This document shows positions 43,449-51,520 of a stretch of 64,000 nucleotides of DNA, piece after piece. The number at the start of each line of letters is the position of its first letter. Position 1 is the first letter of the stretch. Source of the stretch: JAXGXJ01 sp040772905 (lineage in GTDB: Bacteria > Actinomycetota > Thermoleophilia > RBG-16-64-13); NCBI GenBank assembly GCA_040772905.1, contig JAXGXJ010000004.1, positions 381,786 to 445,785 on the forward strand. The letters run 5' to 3'. The notes beneath the pieces are model-generated. The model saw nothing but the letters and a program-made list of their open reading frames with translations, had not been told where the DNA came from and did no database searches. The translations under genes were made by a program, and so were the position numbers.

Positions 43449-43636
43449 ACGGCTTTGTGAGAGTGCGCGGCGGCGCGGGCGCAGCCGAGCGGACGCGCGA
43501 CCGTGGACTTCACCTGTGTCGATGGTGTCGGGAAGAAGGCTGCGCCAGCCCTCGCGACAGAGACAGCGACGCCGCGCACCGCCGGGTGGTCACTTGGACC
43601 TGCACCGGCGGAACGCGGCGTCGCGTTGCGGACCTA

Positions 43637-46537
43637 CTACTGCGCGGCTTCCAGCGCCTGCAGGGCCTCGATCACTTCGCCCAACTGCTTGATCTTCTCG
43701 CCGTAGGCGCTCCAGTCATCGGCCCGCTGCGCGGCCCGAGCCTCCTCGTAGAGCTGCTGAGCCAGGTCCAGCAATGCCGGCCGTTCCATCGGCAGGCCGC
43801 CGCCGATGACCGTGGTGCTCGTGGTGGGAGCCACCGTGGTGGTGGTGGACTGGGTAGTGGTGGTCGTGCCGCCCGGCGTGGGCTCGGTGGTGGTAGTGCC
43901 GCCCGGTTGAGTGGTGGTGGTGCCCCCACTGCCGCCCTCAAAAATCACGTCCAGAGCAGTCTGCAGGTCTTTCTCCATGACCACCAGGTCGCCGTAGGCC
44001 ACGATCACCCGGGTGAGTTCGGGGATGGCACCCTTCTCAGCCTGCAGATAGAGAGGCTCCACATAGATGAGCGAGTCGTCCACCGGGATCACCAACAGGT
44101 TGCCACGGATGACGTCGCTGCCGGCCTGATCCCACAGGGTGATCTGAGCCGATATCTCAGGATCGTTGGTGATACGAGCCTCGATCTGAGACGGGCCGTA
44201 CACCAGCTTGTCCTTGGGGAAGGTGATGACCATGAGTTCGCCGTACTCATCGCCGTCCATGCGCGCAGCCATCCACGAGACCATGTTCTGCTTGCTTCGG
44301 GGTGTGAAGGGTTGGAGCAAGACCTGTTCCTCTTCTTCCTCACCCGGGAGCACCATCATCACGTAGTACGGCACCACTCGGCGTTCCTCGCCCGCGAACG
44401 TCTCGGTGGGGATCTCCCACACGTCCTCTTTGTTGTAGAAGACCTGCGGGTTGGTCATGTGATATACGGCCAGCGTATCCGACTGGATGGTGAGCATGTC
44501 TTCGGGATAGCGCAGATGCCGCCGGATGTCGTCCGGCATCTGCTCGGCCGGCGTGAACAGACCGGGATGGATCTTGCCCCAGGTGTTGGCGAATGCATCG
44601 GCCGGGTCCATCTGGTAGAAGGTGACGTCACCGTGATAGGCGTCCACCACCACTTTGATGGAGTTGCGGATGTAGTTGAGGCCGTTGCCGCTGGGCTGAG
44701 AGTTGGGGAAGCGATCGGTGACGGTGTAGGCATCCCACATCCACACCAGACTGCCATCGTCGCGGAGGACGATGTACGGATCGCGGTCGTAGCTCAGGAA
44801 GGGAGCGATGGTCCTCACCCGCTCCTCCAAAGAGCGCCGGTACATGATGCGCGAATCGGGCTGCATGTACTCCGAGACCAGCAACTTGATGGAGCCGTAG
44901 CGCACGCTGAAGATGAGACGCCGGGCGATGCTGCCGATGCCCACCCCACCGTTACCCTGGTACTCGGTGAAGACGTTCTGGTCCCCCATGGGGTAGTCGA
45001 ACTCCTTGGCTGTGGTGTTCACGAGCACGAAGGAGTCGGGGATCTCCCCGTAGTAGATCTCGGGACGGGTCACCTGCAGAGACGTGTCGCCTCTCGGTGG
45101 TATGTCGCGCACGAACAGCTTGGGCAGACCCTGCTCCGCGGCCTCGCTCACGGGGCTCGCCACTACACCGTAGCCATGGGTGTAGGTGAGATGCTCGTTG
45201 ACCCAGGTGCGCGCCTGCTCACTCTGCTTCGACTTGTCGAACTCCCTCGGCGCGATGAGGAGCTGGCGATACTGGCCGTCGACCACGTAGCGGTCCACAT
45301 CCACATCGCTGAAGGAGTAGTAGGTACGGATCTCCTGGATCTGACGGTACGCGGTTAGCGCCGTGGCCGGGTCCCATACACGCACGTTGCTGATGGTGGC
45401 CTCGTTGGCCGCGATATCGTCCTTGGTGAGATTCGTGTTGGCGGCGAACGATGCCGGCTCCACGCTGGTGAGCCCGAAGGCATAGCGTGTGGCCCGGATG
45501 TTGTTGGCGATGTAGGGGCTCTCCTTCTCGATCTCGGCCGGTACCACCCGGTACTGCTGGATGATGGCCGGATAGATCTGTGCCCCCACCAGCCAGGTGA
45601 TGAACAGCAGCCCAATGGCCACTGCGGGGAGGCGCCAGCCTCTGGTGAAGATGTTCACCAGGAACAGGACCCCCACGAAGACGGCGATCCCGGCCAGGAT
45701 CCACAGCACCGGCATCTGCACATGCACATCGGTGTAGCTGGGGCCGAAGGTGGTCCCACGGTCGGAGTAGGCCAGGTCCCAGCGACCCAGCACGTAGTCG
45801 ATGGCCTTGCCGAACATGGCGATGGCCACGATGGCCGAGAGATGCGCCTTCACCGGCCGCGAGACGCTCAGATTCCTGCCGTCCAACGTGATGGCACGTT
45901 GTGAGACGTAGATCAGCAGCGAGCCCAGGAACGCGAAGAGAAACGCGACCATGATGAAGGTCAGGATCATGCGCAGGAAGGGGAGCGTGAACACGAAGAA
46001 CGCCGCGTCGCGCTCGAACACGGGCGCAGCGAATCCGAACGCGCTCTGTTGCAGGAACGTCCAGATGGTGGTCCACGAGCCACCGTAGCCGATGGCGAAG
46101 AGGATGGAGAGGATGACAGCCACGATGCCCAAGAGATGGCGCGCTTTGGGCCGGCGCTTCTCGATCAGGTCGAAGACACCATCCTCGGAGCCGCTCGCCG
46201 GCCTCAGTTCAGGGACCAGGCGCCGGGCCAGCAGCAGGTTGCCGTAGAAGACGATGAAGAAGACCACGCCGAAGCCCGCCATCACCGCCAGTCGAGCCCA
46301 GATCCGAGTCCAGAAGACGGTGGTGTAGCCCATCTCCTGGAACCACAGATAATCGGTGAAGAAGCGGGAGAGCAGCAGGAACAGGATGACGATGATGATG
46401 ATGGCCACCGGCACCAGAAGGATCATCCGCCCCTTCCAGCCGGCGCCCTTCCACCAACGCACGAAGCCCTGCAGCTGATCTGCCGGCGACCGAGGAGGAG
46501 TGGTCCCCGTCCCGCGCATGTTGTCGAAGCCTCGCAC
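43637..46537 (-). CDS. UPF0182 (COG1615) large membrane protein
   Basis: This 966-residue protein has about seven membrane helices in the first 330 residues (for example MILLVPVAIIIIVILFLLLS near the N-terminus) and a large extracytoplasmic domain, about 340-880. That domain includes YTHGYGVVASPVSEAAEQGL and the family block NLLVIPVDDSLIYVEPLYLQ. The family is frequent in Actinomycetota and Cyanobacteria and has no known function. A Thr-rich linker (GGTTTTQPGGTTTTE) follows, then an amphipathic helical tail of about 50 residues. GTG 46537 has GGAGGAG at 6 nt. It is divergent from acpS. Confidence 0.92.
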   Translation of the reverse strand: MRGFDNMRGTGTTPPRSPADQLQGFVRWWKGAGWKGRMILLVPVAIIIIVILFLLLSRFFTDYLWFQEMGYTTVFWTRIWARLAVMAGFGVVFFIVFYGNLLLARRLVPELRPASGSEDGVFDLIEKRRPKARHLLGIVAVILSILFAIGYGGSWTTIWTFLQQSAFGFAAPVFERDAAFFVFTLPFLRMILTFIMVAFLFAFLGSLLIYVSQRAITLDGRNLSVSRPVKAHLSAIVAIAMFGKAIDYVLGRWDLAYSDRGTTFGPSYTDVHVQMPVLWILAGIAVFVGVLFLVNIFTRGWRLPAVAIGLLFITWLVGAQIYPAIIQQYRVVPAEIEKESPYIANNIRATRYAFGLTSVEPASFAANTNLTKDDIAANEATISNVRVWDPATALTAYRQIQEIRTYYSFSDVDVDRYVVDGQYRQLLIAPREFDKSKQSEQARTWVNEHLTYTHGYGVVASPVSEAAEQGLPKLFVRDIPPRGDTSLQVTRPEIYYGEIPDSFVLVNTTAKEFDYPMGDQNVFTEYQGNGGVGIGSIARRLIFSVRYGSIKLLVSEYMQPDSRIMYRRSLEERVRTIAPFLSYDRDPYIVLRDDGSLVWMWDAYTVTDRFPNSQPSGNGLNYIRNSIKVVVDAYHGDVTFYQMDPADAFANTWGKIHPGLFTPAEQMPDDIRRHLRYPEDMLTIQSDTLAVYHMTNPQVFYNKEDVWEIPTETFAGEERRVVPYYVMMVLPGEEEEEQVLLQPFTPRSKQNMVSWMAARMDGDEYGELMVITFPKDKLVYGPSQIEARITNDPEISAQITLWDQAGSDVIRGNLLVIPVDDSLIYVEPLYLQAEKGAIPELTRVIVAYGDLVVMEKDLQTALDVIFEGGSGGTTTTQPGGTTTTEPTPGGTTTTTQSTTTTVAPTTSTTVIGGGLPMERPALLDLAQQLYEEARAAQRADDWSAYGEKIKQLGEVIEALQALEAAQ

Positions 46538-46661
46538 TGATATCTCCTCCCGTCGGGGTAGGACACGGCCAGACGCTCTTTCGCGAGCGCGAGTCCTGGC
46601 ATTGTACTAGAGTCGGGGGCGCCAGACGAACCTACGGCGCGACGGCGCCCTCACATTGGGG

Positions 46662-46667
46662 TAGCCT
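46662..46667 (+). promoter_or_regulatory. -10-like TAGCCT before acpS
   Basis: TAGCCT lies 6 nt before ATG 46674. It matches the spacing seen at other possible leaderless starts, but only T, A and the final T of the hexamer fit. Confidence 0.25.
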
Positions 46668-46673
46668 TGTCCC

Positions 46674-47084
46674 ATGATCGTGGGTGTGGGAACAGACATA
46701 GTGCTGACCGAGCGGATGCGGGGGCTGGTGGACCGGTTCGGGGAGGTCTTCCTGGCGAGGACCTTCACGCCGGCGGAACGCGAGGCCGCCGCCACCCGTC
46801 CCCAACCACTCCTCTACTACTGCACCCGCTTCGCCGCCAAGGAGGCGGTGTTCAAAGCGCTGGCGCCCCCGGGCGATGCGGGCTGCGACCCCCGTGAGGT
46901 CGAGATCCTGAACGACCGCACAGGTTTTCCGTACGCCACGCTGAGGGGACGCCTGCAGGAACTGGCTGCCGCCAAGAACGTCACGGCACTGCACGTCTCG
47001 GTCTCAGACGAGGATGACTATGTGGTCGCCTTCGTGGTGGCAGAGGCGGGAGCAGGCGCGGCCCCCGACGCGGAGGTCGGGTAG
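46674..47084 (+). CDS. acpS: Holo-[acyl-carrier-protein] synthase
   Basis: This 136-residue enzyme transfers 4'-phosphopantetheine from CoA to acyl carrier proteins. It has both AcpS motifs: VGVGTDIVLTERM at the N-terminus (Mg2+ Asp) and RFAAKEAVFKAL in the middle (Glu and Lys). The final part ends VSDEDDYVVAFVVAEA. The C-terminus has about 10 extra Ala/Gly residues. It is a lone gene divergent from UPF0182. The acyl carrier protein at 51227-51478 is one possible substrate. A perfect 34-nt palindrome follows. Confidence 0.93.
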   Translation: MIVGVGTDIVLTERMRGLVDRFGEVFLARTFTPAEREAAATRPQPLLYYCTRFAAKEAVFKALAPPGDAGCDPREVEILNDRTGFPYATLRGRLQELAAAKNVTALHVSVSDEDDYVVAFVVAEAGAGAAPDAEVG

Positions 47085-47102
47085 CAGCTGCGGGTATGGA
47101 AG

Positions 47103-47136
47103 GGGCGCCTCCGCCGAGATCTCGGCGGAGGCGCCC
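47103..47136. terminator. Bidirectional terminator between acpS and buk
   Basis: A perfectly self-complementary 34-nt palindrome (arms of 17 nt, GATC centre) lies between convergent genes. As RNA it would form a long GC stem with a tiny loop. No T tract is present. Confidence 0.75.
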
Positions 47137-47220
47137 GTGCTGTCTCTCTCCATCACCGGCGCGCCCACCCGTCGCCTTGGACGGCCCAGCGTGGGCGTCA
47201 ACGCTCGGTCGGAACGCCCA

Positions 47221-48315
47221 TCAGAAGTCGAACCCCGTCCACACCGGCTTGCCGGGATATCTCTTCACCGGTTCCTCACCGGTGAGCGCCCGCGCCGCAG
47301 CGGCCCCCATGGCTTCCATCTCGAACTCACCCGGATAGGCCGTCACCGGAGCGATGAAGCTGCACGCCTCGGTGATCTGGCGCACCAGGTCTTCGCTGTG
47401 CACCATGCCGCCGCCGAGCACGATCCCATCCACCTCGCCGTGGAGCACCACCGCCATAGCCCCGATGCACTTCTGGATCTGATAGACCAGCGTGTTCCAC
47501 ACCATGGCGGCGTATCTGTCGCCGGCCGCGATGCGCTCCTCGACTTCGCGCGAATCGGAGGTGCCCAGGTGGCTCACCAGACCGCCACTCTTGGTGGTGA
47601 GCGCCAGCACGTCTTCGAACTTCTTGCCCTGGGCAAACCGCAAGAGATCGGCCACAGCGACGCTGCCGCAGCGGGTGGGAGTCATGGGGCCGTCGCCGCC
47701 GACGATGTCGAAGCCGTCGATCTGCCGGCCTTTGCGATGCACCGACACCGAGATGCCGCCACCGATGTGGCAGGCCACGAAGTTGCAGTCCTCGTACGTG
47801 CGCCCCATGGATAGGGCGTGCCGCCGAGCCGTCTCTTTGAGGTTGAGCGCGTGCAGGTGCACCTGGCGATAGACACCCTTGATGCCGGTGAGCCGCGCCA
47901 GATCCTGTAGTTCGTCCACGTCGGGCGGGTTGACCAGGAAGGCCTTGGCGCAGTACTGCCCGGCGAACTCGTGACACAACTGCGGTCCCACGTTGGCCGG
48001 ATGGATGACCCCGTTGGCCGACGTGCGCGCGTGCTCGAGCACCAAGTCATCGATCTCGTAGACCCCGCCTTCCATGGAGAACAGGCCCCCGCCTTGACAG
48101 GCGAAAGCGCCGACGCCCTCCAAGGACACCTCGGCTTCGCTCAGCAGATCGAGGATGGTCTGCTCGCGATAGGGATACTGGTCGGCGACGGTGGGGTACT
48201 GGGCCAACTTCTCGGCGTCGTGCGAGACGTTGCGCCCGAACAGCACCTGGTCGTCCTCCAGCAGGGCGATCTTGGTGGACGTCGAGCCCGGGTTGATGGC
48301 GAACACCTTAGGCAT
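47221..48315 (-). CDS. buk: Butyrate (branched-chain acid) kinase
   Basis: This 364-residue ASKHA kinase forms ATP and a carboxylic acid from acyl-phosphate and ADP. Marks are FAINPGSTSTKIALLED at the N-terminus, ACQGGG, CHIGGGISVSVHRKG (phosphate-binding) and GIVLGGGMVHSEDLV. Length and motifs fit butyrate kinase rather than acetate kinase. Its start overlaps the end of the phosphotransacylase gene by 8 nt, so both are translated together. Butyrate, isobutyrate, isovalerate or a larger acid are possible products. It is the last gene of the long redox operon. Confidence 0.94.
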   Translation of the reverse strand: MPKVFAINPGSTSTKIALLEDDQVLFGRNVSHDAEKLAQYPTVADQYPYREQTILDLLSEAEVSLEGVGAFACQGGGLFSMEGGVYEIDDLVLEHARTSANGVIHPANVGPQLCHEFAGQYCAKAFLVNPPDVDELQDLARLTGIKGVYRQVHLHALNLKETARRHALSMGRTYEDCNFVACHIGGGISVSVHRKGRQIDGFDIVGGDGPMTPTRCGSVAVADLLRFAQGKKFEDVLALTTKSGGLVSHLGTSDSREVEERIAAGDRYAAMVWNTLVYQIQKCIGAMAVVLHGEVDGIVLGGGMVHSEDLVRQITEACSFIAPVTAYPGEFEMEAMGAAAARALTGEEPVKRYPGKPVWTGFDF

Positions 48316-49360
48316 CGGTAACCTCCACGGCGCCCGCCGGGCCGGCTGCTCCGCCTGCGCCGGCGGTGGTCCCCTGCGCGTTCACGCAGGAGATGGCGAT
48401 ATTGCCCACCAGCTCCGAGACCGGGGCGCCACGCGAACAGTCGCACACGATCTTGCGGAAGCCCTGCAGGATGGGGCCGTAGGCATCGGCGCCGCCGAAG
48501 GTCTGCATGAGCTTCACTCCGATGTTGCCCACGTCGATGTCGGGCCAGATGATGATGTTGGCCTTGCCGGCCACCTCGCTGGGGCGCGTGACCTTCTTCG
48601 CGGCCACGGCCGGCTTGAGCGCCGCGTCCAGCTGGAACTCGCCGTCGATCTTCAGGTCGGGGCGCTTGACGTTGGCGATAGTGACGGCGTTCCGCACCTT
48701 GTCCACGAACGGGCTCTCGGCACTGCCGGTGGTGGAATAGGAAAGCAGCGCGCAGCGCGGCTCCCAACCCAACAGCTTCCGCACCGTATCGCAGGCGGAG
48801 ATGGCGATGCTGGCCAGGTCTTCCTCGTTGGGATCGACACAGACCGCGCTGTCGCCGAAGGCCAGCAGCTGGCCCTCCGTCCCTTCCCATCCGGGGATGT
48901 TCGCGATGCCGATGCTGGAGACCGTCGTCACGCCTTCCTGCAGACCCACGATCATCTGTCCGGCCAGGATCACGTCGCCGGTGGTATGCGCCATGCCGGC
49001 GAAGGTGACGTCCATGCGCCCCAGCACCTCCAAGATGAGGGCGGTGTAGAGCGGGTCGCGGCACTTCCGCAGCAGCGACTTCACCGAGAACATGGGGTTG
49101 ATGGCGGCGTATTCCTCGCACAGGCTCGTGAGGGCGGCCCCATCGGAGGCGTCGAACACCTCCATGCCCGAGATGTCGACACCGTGACCGGCCGCCGATG
49201 CTTCGATCTCTGCCTTGTCACCCACGAGCACGGCGTGGCACAGACCCTTGTCCTGCGCCTCCCAGGCGGCGAGAAGGATGTTCTTCTCGCCGGTCTCGGG
49301 GAAGGCCACCCGCTGCCGGGCAGCGGCGGCCTTCTCGAAGATGGTGCCCATCATGTCCAT
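48308..49360 (-). CDS. Phosphotransacylase (phosphate butyryl-/acetyltransferase)
   Basis: This 350-residue enzyme swaps CoA for phosphate on an acyl-CoA. The PTA_PTB fold is clear: RVAFPETGEKNILLAAWEAQ, TFAGMAHTTGDVILAGQMIV, SIGIANIPG, ALLSYSTTGSAESPFVDKV and IWPDIDVGNIGVKLMQTFGG. These sequences are nearer to phosphate acetyltransferase than to classical short Ptb, yet the partner gene is butyrate kinase. So the acyl chain is uncertain. The last 25 residues are an Ala/Gly-rich tail. It lies 39 nt behind the CocE-type hydrolase gene. Confidence 0.88.
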   Translation of the reverse strand: MDMMGTIFEKAAAARQRVAFPETGEKNILLAAWEAQDKGLCHAVLVGDKAEIEASAAGHGVDISGMEVFDASDGAALTSLCEEYAAINPMFSVKSLLRKCRDPLYTALILEVLGRMDVTFAGMAHTTGDVILAGQMIVGLQEGVTTVSSIGIANIPGWEGTEGQLLAFGDSAVCVDPNEEDLASIAISACDTVRKLLGWEPRCALLSYSTTGSAESPFVDKVRNAVTIANVKRPDLKIDGEFQLDAALKPAVAAKKVTRPSEVAGKANIIIWPDIDVGNIGVKLMQTFGGADAYGPILQGFRKIVCDCSRGAPVSELVGNIAISCVNAQGTTAGAGGAAGPAGAVEVTDA

Positions 49361-49399
49361 TGCACTACCTGCCTCTCCAGTCGTACACGCACTGTCCGT

Positions 49400-51181
49400 C
49401 TAGCGGTAGACGTAGTCGCCACGCTGGTACTTCGGCGGGATGACCGGGGCGTAGTAGTACGAGTCATACTGGCCGCCGGTGTGGATGATGTGCCGACCCT
49501 TGTTGTCGGTGTCGTAGACGATGGGCAAGAACCAGCTCTCGTCGCGCACCAAGCGCGGGGCGATGTTCACGCGCAGCGTCTCACCCTTGTGCCAGAGGCG
49601 GGCCATCACGTAGATCTCGATATCCACCGGCACGATCTCACCGGGCTTGAGCTTCTGCTCGCTGGTGTGGGTGTGAATGGGCAGATACTCCCGACTCTTC
49701 TCGGGGTCAAGCTCGCGGTGCGACACCCGCATCTTGCCGGGGGTACCGGGATCGTCGTTACCGAACACGCGCAGCGGGATCTCGCCGTTCTCGTTTATCT
49801 TCTTCACGTGGATGAAGAGGTCCATCTCGTCGTTGCCGTCGGCCTCCACCCAAAGCCGCAGCTTGCTGAAGCCACTGATCTCGGTGTCCTCGTCGAAGGT
49901 GATATCGAAGCTGGCGTCGCCCGTCTCGGCATCGTACGACACGCTGGCAGCCTTTGCCGGCAGCTCTCGGTTGAGGGTGCCGTCCTCAGCGTTGAGGAAG
50001 AACTTGGTGTACTGGGTCCGCTCGAGCGGGAAGAACTCCTCCTCGGGGCGGTCGACCTGGTAGTCGAACTCGTACGCGTCGGTGACACCCATGCGCAGAC
50101 GCGGGGTCATCTCCCAGCCGTTGTGGATGTTCTTGAGGAAGCGGTCGAAGAACAGCTTCAGGTCGCCCATGTACTTGGGATTGTTGAAATCGGGCCACTC
50201 GAAGTCGCGGTGCAGGCGCATCCACTTCTGGCGCGAGCGCGCGTTCAGGAAGGAGTGTGTGGCGCCGCGCAGATGCAGGGAGTGCATGTAGCTGCCCGTG
50301 GCGTAGATGGGGATGCGGATGTTCTCCACCTTGGCCTTGAGGTCGGCCCAGTAGCTGTCCCAGAGGGGATGGCTCTTCATGTCCTCGGCCGGGTCCTGGA
50401 TGAGGCCGGGGCCGCGCAGCGACAGATGGATCATGCTGGCGAACACCGGATAGGGGATGCCGCCGGGGAACATCGACTCGCGATAGAAGTCCGCCGTCCC
50501 TTCCCAGGGAGCGATGCACTTGAGCGACGGCGGCGCGGCCGCGGCCACGAACCACTGGCCGATGGCCAGACCGGAGTTGCCGCACATGCCCACGTTGCCG
50601 TTGCACCACTTCTGCGTGGCCAGCCACTCGATAGCGTCGTAGCCGTCCTCGCCGTAGCGCGAGCACATGCCGTAGTAGTCACCCTCGGAATAGCCCACGC
50701 CACCCACGTCTACGTTCACCACGGCGTAGCCCTGGTACACCCAGAAGCCCGGATCGGGCGCTTCGAAGGTGGCCATGTTCGAGATGGCGGTCTTGGGCAC
50801 GCCCATGGCCGTCTGCAGGCCGGGGGCGATGCCGCGTCCGTGCCAATGGCGCTTGCCGAACGGGCTCCAGGCGACGATGGCGGGGATGTTGGTGGCATCC
50901 TTGGGACGGTAGATGTCGCAGTAGAGCTTGCGGCCGTCGCGCATCTCGATGGCCACGTCGCGCTCGTAGATGATGTTGCCCTCGAGCAGGTGGGTGCCCG
51001 GCTCAAAGGGTGCGTAGTAGTTGATGGTGAAGCCGGCCTCGATGGGCTGCTTGCGATAATTGACGACGACCTCTTCGCCGTTGATGACCCGCGTGGTCTG
51101 CACCTTCTCGAACGGGTTCTCCGTCTTCTTGAGGTGGTACTCGCGCATCGCCTCTTCTTCGGCATCCATATATTTGGCCAT
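49400..51181 (-). CDS. CocE/NonD family alpha/beta hydrolase (S15-like)
   Basis: This 593-residue protein has an unusual N-terminal part of about 75 residues, then the CocE-type alpha/beta hydrolase (RDVAIEMRDGRKLYCDIYRP). The oxyanion-side segment is AWSPFGKRHW. The probable nucleophile is the Ser of MCGNSGLAIGQW. A C-terminal jelly-roll (X-Pro dipeptidyl-peptidase C) covers about 390-585. Known members split cocaine, glutaryl amides or X-Pro dipeptides; here an ester or amide of an acid handled by the operon is plausible. There is no signal peptide. It sits between the acyl carrier protein and phosphotransacylase genes. Confidence 0.88.
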   Translation of the reverse strand: MAKYMDAEEEAMREYHLKKTENPFEKVQTTRVINGEEVVVNYRKQPIEAGFTINYYAPFEPGTHLLEGNIIYERDVAIEMRDGRKLYCDIYRPKDATNIPAIVAWSPFGKRHWHGRGIAPGLQTAMGVPKTAISNMATFEAPDPGFWVYQGYAVVNVDVGGVGYSEGDYYGMCSRYGEDGYDAIEWLATQKWCNGNVGMCGNSGLAIGQWFVAAAAPPSLKCIAPWEGTADFYRESMFPGGIPYPVFASMIHLSLRGPGLIQDPAEDMKSHPLWDSYWADLKAKVENIRIPIYATGSYMHSLHLRGATHSFLNARSRQKWMRLHRDFEWPDFNNPKYMGDLKLFFDRFLKNIHNGWEMTPRLRMGVTDAYEFDYQVDRPEEEFFPLERTQYTKFFLNAEDGTLNRELPAKAASVSYDAETGDASFDITFDEDTEISGFSKLRLWVEADGNDEMDLFIHVKKINENGEIPLRVFGNDDPGTPGKMRVSHRELDPEKSREYLPIHTHTSEQKLKPGEIVPVDIEIYVMARLWHKGETLRVNIAPRLVRDESWFLPIVYDTDNKGRHIIHTGGQYDSYYYAPVIPPKYQRGDYVYR

Positions 51182-51226
51182 GTGAGTCCTCTCTCTCGCT
51201 TCCTGTCGCGACTGCCGGGGCCGGCC

Positions 51227-51478
51227 TCAGCGGGCCAGTTTCTCTACGAAATCGATGGCTTCTTTTATGGTCTTACCTTCACGCCGAAAATCCTGGTACT
51301 GGATCTCGATGTCGAACTCGTCTTCCAGCGCCGCGATGATGGGGAAGAACTGCACAGAAGTAGCCTTTAGGTCTTCCAGGAAGTTCGTCTCGGGGGTGAA
51401 CGCCGAGCGCGGCTTCTCGAACACCTTCTCCATCGCCGCCAACATGATCTCTTCGATCTCTTCGCGCAAACCAGCCAC
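51227..51478 (-). CDS. Acyl carrier protein with variant attachment motif
   Basis: This 83-residue protein shows the four-helix ACP fold (EEIEEIMLAAMEKVF, then PETNFLEDLKATSVQFFPI and EDEFDIEIQYQDF). The usual DSL at the phosphopantetheine site is TSV, with the Ser kept and Asp replaced by Thr. The Phe-Phe pair after it is also uncommon. It could carry acyl or amino-acyl groups in a special pathway, not in general fatty-acid synthesis, because no fas gene is near. The gene lies between the NuoF-like and CocE-like genes (gaps 42 and 45 nt). Confidence 0.85.
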   Translation of the reverse strand: MAGLREEIEEIMLAAMEKVFEKPRSAFTPETNFLEDLKATSVQFFPIIAALEDEFDIEIQYQDFRREGKTIKEAIDFVEKLAR

Positions 51479-51520
51479 TTCAATCCTCCTCTTGGGTTCT
51501 GCTCGGACCCTCCCGGGACC

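Noticed and set aside
48191..51370. Plus-strand frame of over 1000 codons opposite the phosphotransacylase and CocE genes
   Set aside because: Both minus-strand genes have clear families and ribosome sites. The long frame is the usual antisense shadow in GC-rich DNA.
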